A stretch of DNA of 64,000 bases, taken from positions 3,844,001 to 3,908,000 of the forward strand of contig CM069876.1 in NCBI GenBank assembly GCA_036172665.1, written 5' to 3'. Position 1 is the stretch's first letter, and each line of letters starts with the position of its first letter. Positions 57,076 to 64,000 of the stretch are shown piece after piece. The notes under the pieces are model-generated. The model had not been told where the DNA came from and did not search any database. It saw only the letters and a list, made by a program, of their open reading frames with translations. The translations under genes and the position numbers were made by a program. The DNA comes from Prosopocoilus inquinatus (Eukaryota > Arthropoda > Insecta > Coleoptera > Lucanidae).

Positions 57076-57406
57076 TTTGATTTTTAGTTTGTTTCCCAGT
57101 TTCAGACATCTTGCTTCTCCTTTGCATTTCAAATTGAAACTCCTATTTTGGTGATATCTTTAGCTTGTGTGAATAGTGGTTTTCTGTCACTTTTAGGAAT
57201 GTCAGCTTTGGCTTCTTCATCTGATCAAACAACATGATTTTGGGTATCAAATTCTTCTTCTCCTAGTATCGTCATTTCAAATTCTTCGAACAGTAACATT
57301 TAAAGTGGCAGTCAAGAATAATCTAAAATCAAATGTATTTTACTCATTGCAAGAGTTCTTTTCTTTTTGTTAACAAGTAGACAAGTAAGTTATGACACGC
57401 CAATCA

Positions 57407-57540
57407 CCCCTATGTCGTATCATTTTGTGTTATACATAACGTGCCATTATCAATGAATTCACGTTATGAAATGCGAATTTGAACGTGAAATCTTCGATAA
57501 CGTCACGTTATATATAACACAAAATGATACGACATAAGGG
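57407..57540. mobile_element. 134-bp foldback MITE
   Basis: The left arm CCCTATGTCGTATCATTTTG and its inverse at 57521-57540 continue for about 40 bases each (TGTTATA(C/T)ATAACGTG). The centre is short and non-coding. The two arms are almost identical, so the copy is fairly young or maintained by conversion. Confidence 0.75.
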
Positions 57541-57657
57541 AGAATGTCTCTCTTTTTTAACTTTCTTTCTGTAGTATGTATGTATATTCTGTAATGTAAT
57601 AATTGAAGAAACTGACACATTTGTAAAATGGTAAATAAATGAATTTATTATTATTAT
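57541..57657 (+). mobile_element. 3' stub of a non-LTR element
   Basis: Ends in AATAAATGAATTTATTATTA plus further ATT units, the 3' microsatellite tail typical of non-LTR retrotransposons. Only about 115 bases remain, and no coding is seen. Confidence 0.4.
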
Positions 57658-58244
57658 TTGAACGGTACAACTTGCTATCCGCTGCTTGATAAGACCGAAA
57701 CTGTAAGATAAAAAGAGAAACAGAGAAACTATAAGACAGAAAAAGAAACAGACAGTACAGTCTTTTTCTTTCGGTTTTCCTCTTTTGACAATTATGTTTC
57801 CCAATTTGTCAAATGACATTCCTGCATGACATTCGACTTAATATTTCCGAATCTGGAAAACGGTTTGACACATACGGAAATTTAATTGACAAAAGGGGAA
57901 ACCAAAACAAACAAAATTCTAATAATCGAATTCGTAATTACCCCTCGGTCGTGTTTCTCCCATTTCTCCTATCCTGGGAGCAAGACCATAATCCGTCTCA
58001 GGGTTCTAGCCAAAATTAGTGTTGACATTCATATTCAGACACACATACCTGCCATTTCTTACAGTCTTTAAAAATAACCTTTCATATTTTTAAATTAAAA
58101 AAGAGTTTTCTCTGCAAACAGTTCTATTAAGAAAAATAGTTGCTCAAACTGAACCATCGATAATTAAAAATGAACTCTCACTATCTGACGCAAAAATATA
58201 AAACTTTTAGTTGAGTTCTTGTAACCAAAGTTTAACATGGTAAA

Positions 58245-58505
58245 AACGAGGAAGCTTTCTGTTTTATAATAATGACTGTGTTAATGGTTTGGAAGCACAC
58301 ATATCATGGTCAGTAATAGTAAGGTTAAATAATAGTAAATCATTATCATAATATTTACCAGTGGAACCACCGAACTTCACAAACAATAATCGTAAGATTC
58401 TCACCCACTTCTCTGACGTCATATTTTGTAGTGATACCAACAAAAACACCACACTAACACCGCCTACTCTGAATGCCAAAAGATCCTGAACGGAAAATAC
58501 CTACA
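58245..58505. mobile_element. Foldback MITE family, copy 2
   Basis: Shares TAATGACTGTGTTAATG(G/A)TTTGGAAG with 40290-40645. The right end GCCAAAAGATCCTGAACGGA is the inverse of TCCGTTCAGGATCTTTCG at about 40293. The interior (including a small minus frame at 58264-58479) differs, so the copies share ends more than centres. Confidence 0.6.
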
Positions 58506-58564
58506 TATATGAAAGTGCAAAACGTCAACTAAACTAAAAGTAATACAACTAATTTTTAAGGCAG

Positions 58565-58860
58565 TCTTGAACGAACCGTAAAATTCCCACAAGGATTTAT
58601 GATTTATTGGTGCAGGTCTGGAAAAGGTTTAGGAAAACTGGAGTTTATTGTTGCTACTATAAACGCAGAAAAATATCAACTTATTTTAGGAAGAAACCGT
58701 CTGCCGACTGCAAAGCTGCAGTTCGAAAAAGAAATTTCATTTTTCAACAGGACAGCGAAATCTGCAAAGAAAGAAATGTGGGGAACATGATATTAAAGTG
58801 TTGGCTTGGCGCTCAAGTAGCCCCAATTTTTGAGCTTTGTTGGGGACCTACCTGATGATC
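58565..58860 (+). pseudogene. Tc1-like transposase fragment
   Basis: The frame 58599-58790 reads FMIYWCRSGKGLGKLEFI, then NAEKYQLILGRN, then LQFEKEISFFN. This corresponds to the segment between the first and second catalytic residues of Tc1 transposases (W-G-x-x-S, G-x-G-x-L-x-x-I, N-x-x-x-Y). The overlapping frame from 58607 carries NFIFQQDSE, where FQQD holds the second catalytic Asp, so a frameshift separates them. Both ends of the gene are missing. Confidence 0.7.
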
Positions 58861-59614
58861 TAGGTAATATTTTGATGTCGATTGTCATTTGTCACTGGTG
58901 ACGTCATTTTTGCTATGAAATGACCACATTTTATACATTTCATTTGAAGGCTTTTGACTTTCTCTTTCCAACTACTAACTCACTATTTGTAACATTATAA
59001 TTTTAAAATATGTATGTTCAAGATAAGAAGTTAATCTTGATCAGTTAAGAAATCATGAATTACGTATACAGTGCGAGTCCTGGAACGCTGCACATACACA
59101 AATATATTTAATATAATAATTATAAATTTCCGAATCATATAAAATTGCACATAGGGCATTTTAACATAACGTTGATATGATAACCGCACTCAATGTTCAA
59201 TGCTGAATCATTTAAAAAGTGCACATAGGAAGTTATTAGGACGCTTTGTGCAATGCTATGTGGTTCACAGTATATGTAAATGGCATTAGAAAATCGAAAG
59301 TGCTGACAAAAATTAAGAACATCGCTTTAAACCGCAGTAAATGAAAAACTGAAGAAAAATAAAAAAAAACTGTCGGTATGAAGAAAGAAGAAAATGCGCG
59401 ATAATATCATTTTTGTTTTAATTACCCTATAACCCATAACAAAAATACATATTTACCTTTTAATCAAATTTGGATTCAACAAAATGGAATGCCCCCTCAT
59501 TATTCCAGAAATGCTAGAGATCATTTAGATGTAATCTTTCCTGAGACGTGGATGGTACGTAAAGGAAATATCGAGGGGTCATCAAGATTACTTTTGATTT
59601 GCTTTGTATGTTTG
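58861..59614. other. AT-rich intergenic stretch
   Basis: No gene or repeat end recognised. Confidence 0.5.
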
Positions 59615-59885
59615 TTACGTAATAAGTAAAGACCGGACGTCAGGTTGTAAAGTAGTCTAAATTCGCGTATACCTGATTTAGGTGATTTAATTATGACATC
59701 AGGTAGGAGTATTTATTTTCTCGTGGTAGGATGATAATGATTTGAATTTAAATTTTGTACAAAATTTTGGATAATGACTCTAAATTCAATTTTATTGGAT
59801 TCTTTTAAGAACATACCACGACATCATAATTAAGTCACCCAAATGAGGTACGCCTAAACCTCCGGTCTTTAGTAATAAGTAAGGG
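59615..59885. mobile_element. Foldback MITE, about 270 bp
   Basis: The left arm (ACGTAATAAGTAAAGACCGG, later GGTGATTTAATTATGA) is inverted at the right (TCATAATTAAGTCACC, later CCGGTCTTTAGTAATAAGT). The arms are about 85 and 70 bases with indels. Non-coding. Confidence 0.65.
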
Positions 59886-60299
59886 TTAAGTAAACTGATA
59901 ATCTGAATTATCTAAAAGACTTAGATTACTTCAAACATTATATATCGTGTGCTGAAGAAATTTGGCTTCGGAGAGCATATTTTCACTTAAAAAACGGTTG
60001 ACAGTTTCAATATCTATTATGAAAGATTTTCCTTTATCTTCACATCGACGTGTTTCCTTATTTTTCCTTAGTTTTTCATTTATTACAGTTTAAAATGATA
60101 TTCTTAACTTTTGTCAGCATTTTTGCTTTTCTGATGCCATTTACGTGCACAGTAAAAATGTTCTTTTTTAAATTTATGTATAAAACAGTACACAGTTGGA
60201 AAGAGTAAATCATAAGTCTTCAAACGAAATGGTTAAATTTTGGTTGTTCTAATAATAAATTTAGATTTGACTCGTAACCACAATGTGTTTTTTTTTAAA

Positions 60300-60346
60300 A
60301 AACTAAATACGTATTTCGGCAGCTATGCTGCCTTCTTCAGTATTTG
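60300..60346 (-). ncRNA. Solo PLE-type hammerhead ribozyme motif
   Basis: Minus strand: core CTGAAGA, stem II GGCAGC/GCTGCC (six perfect pairs, loop ATA), GAAA, palindromic stem III TACGTA, TT, then TAG pairing with the sequence before the core (two perfect pairs, one mismatch, then further A-T pairs). Same family as the PLE-2 motif at 50408-50452, but no PLE coding sequence is present. It is the 3' end of a very short truncated copy. Confidence 0.72.
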
Positions 60347-62255
60347 CGACTTTTATCCTACTAAATCACAGGAGAAGTCATAATAAACTTTGGTTGTTCT
60401 ATTTAAAAAAGTTTCAAATGATGAAGTTGTGACCGTAAAATCTGGAACAAAAATCAAAATTAGACATGGCGTTTTTTTTTTTACTTGAACTTCATTGAAA
60501 GTAACTATTTTCGGAAAAGTTTTCATTCATCATCTTTTCAGGAAAATAAAAAAAATCCCTCGTTGTTTTTGACAGGTTTCTTAAAAAAAATGCTAATAAT
60601 GTGAAATTGAGCTCCTAATATTCGATGCTCAGGAAGATTTTGGATAATATTTTTTGAGAGCAATGCAATGTGTTCTTTCTTACAATTGAATTTTATTCTA
60701 CTAGATTCTATAAATAAAAGAGAATACCATTTTCTCTTCACCCAAATATTATTTTTTAATGTTCTGGTATAGTATAACACGCTGTTAAATTACAATTTAG
60801 AATACGAATGGATTATATTATAAAGTCAAAGGATCAAAGATTATGTTTATTTTTAATTTCATTTTATTGTAGGAGTATTTTAGGAGTGCATAACTATTAC
60901 ACGTAAACTAAACCTGAAGTTTCCTGTTCATAGACTGCACTAAAAATAAGATAAGGATTAATATAATTAATCTGACTGATAATACAATGGCGTCTATTCT
61001 ATAAGATTGATACGGATTTGATATGTAACAATTATTTCTATTAATCAAGAGACCTTGCAAAATCGTTATTCTGTAAACTTGCAATCCGTATCAAGCGTGA
61101 TATCTCTCTTCAATTGGAGGTCGGCAATCGACTTGAATCATTATGAAATCGCATCAAGCTCTCTTCTATTATTGAAGACCATATCAATTGATGTGCATAT
61201 CAATGTTACAGAGTACCCTTGAATGTTTAACGAATGTCACTCCTATTGCTAAGACGGACATCGTGATGATGAGTCAGTAAGTCAACATGCTTACGTTTAA
61301 TTTGAATGCAGTCTACCCACGAGTGCAAAATGTAAACAAAAAATAAATACAATTTGCAATGTAAGACATGCGCCGGTGCTTACGCCGCAATATGAAACCA
61401 AAGGATATGTGTTGGTAATACATACAAGGTTGGTTGGAAGCTTTTAGTGCTCATGATCCCGAAGAAAAATCGACAACAAAACAACAGGAAATAGCACAAG
61501 AAAAACTTATATCCCACCGCCAAGTGGATCAACCAACATACACATATTACATACAGAGCTGTGACAATGTTTCGGGGCCTTAACATGTCCGTGCTCGTTG
61601 AGGAATGATCTAACATGGAGGTCGTCGTTACAGGGGGCGTGAGCGTCGCTCCTCCTTTAGCCACGCCTAAAGCGAGCACCCTCAGCACGACAGAGCGATC
61701 TGTTGGTGACGAAACGAAACACTGTGTTGTGTTGTTTTATTGCTGTATAAGCTGTTTCATTATTTCCAAGAGTTGTAGATAAGATTGGATAGCGAGTGGA
61801 GTTCAGATAAAACCTGCTGATTATTTTTTGTTTCTCTTTTGTTTCCTTCTTTAAAGATGAGTCGATAGTCCGCTCCTTCTTTTTGTTCTCCTCTCCACCA
61901 TTCAATGTGCCCTTAATTACGATCTACGTCGGAAATGTGATTTGCATTAGAATATTAATCGTGTTTATAAATTTAAATCATGAATTTACATCGTGTGTAA
62001 AACACGAAACAGTTTCGTATTTCCTTAAATGTATACTTGAGAAAGCTTATTTACCATTTGGCCAACCATTCCGTCGGATACGTTGATAATATTTTATATC
62101 TATGCATATTACAAACCTCCAATAAATTAAAATAAATAGTTAATTAAAAAGAAAAGTAAAACCGTTATCATTTATTGGACTCAGTTATCTTATTTCATTT
62201 CAACACTTTTTAATTTTTAATTGTCGAATTTTGCCAGATGAAAATCATTTGAAAA
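60347..62255. other. Intergenic stretch with one GC-richer block
   Basis: At 60430-60540 the sequence TCTGGAACAAAA and its context recall the TE-like end at 7885-7960. 61380-61905 is GC-richer with two open minus frames (102 and 82 residues) without any known domain. This block could be a promoter region, but the evidence is only composition. Confidence 0.3.
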
Positions 62256-62282
62256 CTTAGTTTAACTTGAAGGCTTCCGCGG
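62256..62282 (+). repeat. 27-bp word shared with 53964-53990 (PLE tail fragment)
   Basis: CTTAGTTTAACTTGAAGGCT followed by TCCGCGG, identical to the start of the PLE-type tail at 53964. The sequence after it is unrelated. Confidence 0.6.
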
Positions 62283-63178
62283 TCAATCATATAAAAACTG
62301 TTTTTAATATTTAACGGACACTGTGAAAAATGCACGAAGACTCAATGTTTCGGTATCGATTGGTTGAGAGTTTCATCAGGACCGAAAAGAATAAATAAAC
62401 TAATTGTCAGGAGAAACAAAAAGGTAAGATGATAATCTAAAGTAAGTTTTTTTTTAATTTATAGGAGTAATAATTATTAAAAATTGACAGATCTGTATAC
62501 TATTTAATGAATTCAGAAACTACAAAATACAAATTGGCAAAATCTGCACGTTTATTAAAAAAAATCGATAATATTTAAATTTTGCACATTTCTACGAAAC
62601 GTTATTTGGAAACATTCGATTCACAATATAAAATATTAGTATTATCAAAATCAAAATTGGCTACTTAATAACGAAAGTTCTATAAGCCTTGAATCAGTTT
62701 GATAATAATAATAATAATAATAACTAATATTATAAAGTCAATGTTAGGTGGTGTTATTAAAAATATCTGATAACTTGTTATATGTTTATTAAAGTAGTTA
62801 ATGTTAAAGCAGTTTATTGTTTCTTGTGATATTATGCTCGAATACAAAACCGAATCAAGAAAATAACACTATTGCATAAATAACTATTTAATTAATGAGG
62901 CAGGCATTAATTTATTATTCGGCTTAATGATTATTCAATTTTCAATTAAAATTCGTATTTGTCAGTCTAGTATTAAATAAATAGATTCATGCTTGCATTA
63001 TTGGTAAACTGTTGTACAAAAAATTACAGATTTCTTTCCGTTTGAATGAAATACATAACTCCACGTTATAAACGTTTTATGTAAATACTCATCAAAAACT
63101 ATACATGTTTAAAATTTTTTTTCAAGCAGTTTGTCAGTTATTTAGAAATACTAAATAATAATTTAAATTAGTTGCATC
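62283..63178. other. AT-rich stretch with a microsatellite
   Basis: (AAT)n at 62701-62723. A minus-strand phrase at 62347-62379 has CTGATGA and GAAAC but no convincing stem between them. No gene. Confidence 0.5.
62701..62723. repeat. (AAT)n microsatellite
   Basis: Seven or more consecutive AAT units. Confidence 0.85.
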
Positions 63179-63334
63179 CAGAACCGTCTTAAGTCATGTG
63201 GTGGCCCCTGGCACTTTTGGTTTTGGGCCGCCCTTATGAAAATTAACTGTATGTAAGTCATTTCTGAATATTTATGGCATCTATACAGAGAGACATGTAA
63301 TTATTTGACAATAAAACGGCGGAAGTCCTTAACG

Positions 63335-63768
63335 CAGCATTTCCCAAACTTTTAGGTTTCGCGACCCCCTTATAAATTTCATAGTATTCCTTTAAATATT
63401 TGACACATTTGATAAGTACAGTCGCGAGCTTTAAATTTTGGCCGTCACTGTTAATCGAAATGTGTTTTAATTCCAGAAATTAAAAATTTTTATTTGTTTT
63501 ACCACGGAAGTGTCAAAATAAATTAAATATTTAAGAGACTATTACTAGCATTTAAAATAAGGCACAAATCTAGTTAATTTTAATAAAATACAAGTTCGGT
63601 GCCAACCTTTGACAATTAATGACGACCAAAATTTATTGATCGGAACTGCGTGTATATGCAATCTCTTGTAAAAAATTAATATGATAAATTGGTTGCAACT
63701 TGCGTTTATTTTTTTTAAAATTTATTCTGCTGCGCCCCATTACGCGCCCCACAGTTTGGGAAACGCTG
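63335..63768. mobile_element. 434-bp hAT MITE with 8-bp TSD
   Basis: Perfect 8-bp duplication CCTTAACG (63327-63334, 63769-63776). The inverted ends are CAGCATTTCCCAAACTTTTA and CAGCGTTTCCCAAACTGTGG, a familiar hAT form. Non-coding interior. Confidence 0.92.
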
Positions 63769-63937
63769 CCTTAACGACTACACTATTGGTGTAAAGTAAA
63801 AATTAAAAAAAAGGAAACGAAAAAAGTGGTGAAATATATTTAAAGAACTGGACAAGTAAAATGAAAACAGGAGACATTTATTAAGAACTTTGTTTACATT
63901 TAAAAGTAGGCACAGTCCAAAAATTAAAAAAAGAAAA

Positions 63938-64000
63938 TTACTTTAATACAATTGACTTTTTTCCTGACTTTTGATGTGAAAAATCATCAACTACTTCCTC
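63938..64000 (-). pseudogene. Possible hAT transposase C-terminus (partial)
   Basis: Open from the window edge to TAA at 63938-63940, reading VVDDFSHQKSGKKSI near the stop. An acidic-hydrophobic D-F-x-x-x-K-x-x-K ending just before the stop resembles the C-termini of hAT transposases. Its position between a hAT terminus and the window edge supports this. Only 20 residues are visible, so the call is tentative. Confidence 0.35.

Larger units (their letters stand above)
63179..64000 (-). mobile_element. hAT-like element running off the window, host of a nested hAT
   Basis: The terminus CAGAACCGTCTTAAGTCATG at 63179 is followed by GC-rich GTGGCCCCTGG and GGGCCGCCC words, a common hAT form. A candidate transposase C-terminus lies on the minus strand at 63938-64000. 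If the far end lies beyond the window, GTTGCATC (63171-63178) should be duplicated there. The element is interrupted by the nested hAT at 63335-63768. Confidence 0.5.

Noticed and set aside
62347..62379. Possible further hammerhead (minus strand CTGATGA and GAAAC)
   Set aside because: The 21 bases between the two core words do not form a stem II, and no stem I is evident. The match is limited to short words.

Overview
This window looks like insect nuclear DNA, possibly from a beetle, though the species is only a guess. It is AT-rich and intron-like or intergenic. It has no dense operons, and almost every recognisable coding stretch is a decayed transposable element (TE). I found no convincing intact host gene. 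The real content is a layered TE landscape in which several insertions can be resolved to the base pair, because target-site duplications (TSDs) survive and the host reading frame closes across the insertion.

Layout, left to right. At 2-3.6 kb a foldback element abuts a 1.35-kb TA-flanked repeat, and a second copy of that repeat lies inverted at 19.4-20.8 kb inside a palindromic element. At 6.5-6.9 kb is an RTE-like tail. At 8.4-12.2 kb a non-LTR retrotransposon is split by a Penelope-like element (PLE) with a 12-bp TSD. At 12.4-13.6 kb a Tc1/IS630-type transposase pseudogene is split by a 507-bp element with a 3-bp TSD. At 14.66-15.95 kb is an almost complete mariner. At 18 kb is a non-LTR fragment. 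At 22.7-23.7 kb a Ty3/gypsy integrase is split by a 229-bp hammerhead-bearing element. At 29.1-29.7 kb is an internally deleted PLE. At 30.1-32.75 kb a gypsy pol remnant is split by a 1.2-kb element with an 8-bp TSD. At 33.3-36.2 kb tRNA-like SINE heads precede a non-LTR element that is split by a hAT. At 38.8-42.8 kb is a dispersed direct repeat carrying two hammerhead motifs. At 45.1-46.3 kb are a transposon-protein tail and a copia Gag fragment. At 46.7-48.0 kb is a giant foldback. At 50.4-51.8 kb is another PLE. At 56.9-60.3 kb are small non-autonomous elements, a Tc1 fragment and a solo hammerhead. At 63.2-64 kb one hAT is nested in another at the window edge.

The most interesting system is a set of hammerhead-ribozyme-like motifs belonging to PLEs and to small ribozyme-only elements. 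Six have a good three-stem layout by eye (23067-23111 -, 29622-29663 +, 39290-39330 -, 42036-42080 +, 50408-50452 -, 60300-60346 -), and a seventh mutated one sits in the PLE inverted repeats (9526-9564). In the three PLEs that still carry coding sequence, the ribozyme lies downstream of the GIY-YIG domain on the sense strand. The small elements at 23016-23244 and 41746-42131 encode no protein. They carry the ribozyme, and their TSDs are 12 bp long (12/12 and 11/12), the same length as that of the PLE at 9454-11597 (12/12). This suggests retrozyme-like parasites mobilised by PLE machinery.

Coordinates of TE ends given with a TSD are exact as read. Other boundaries are approximate. All family calls rest on motif recognition by eye, without database searches.
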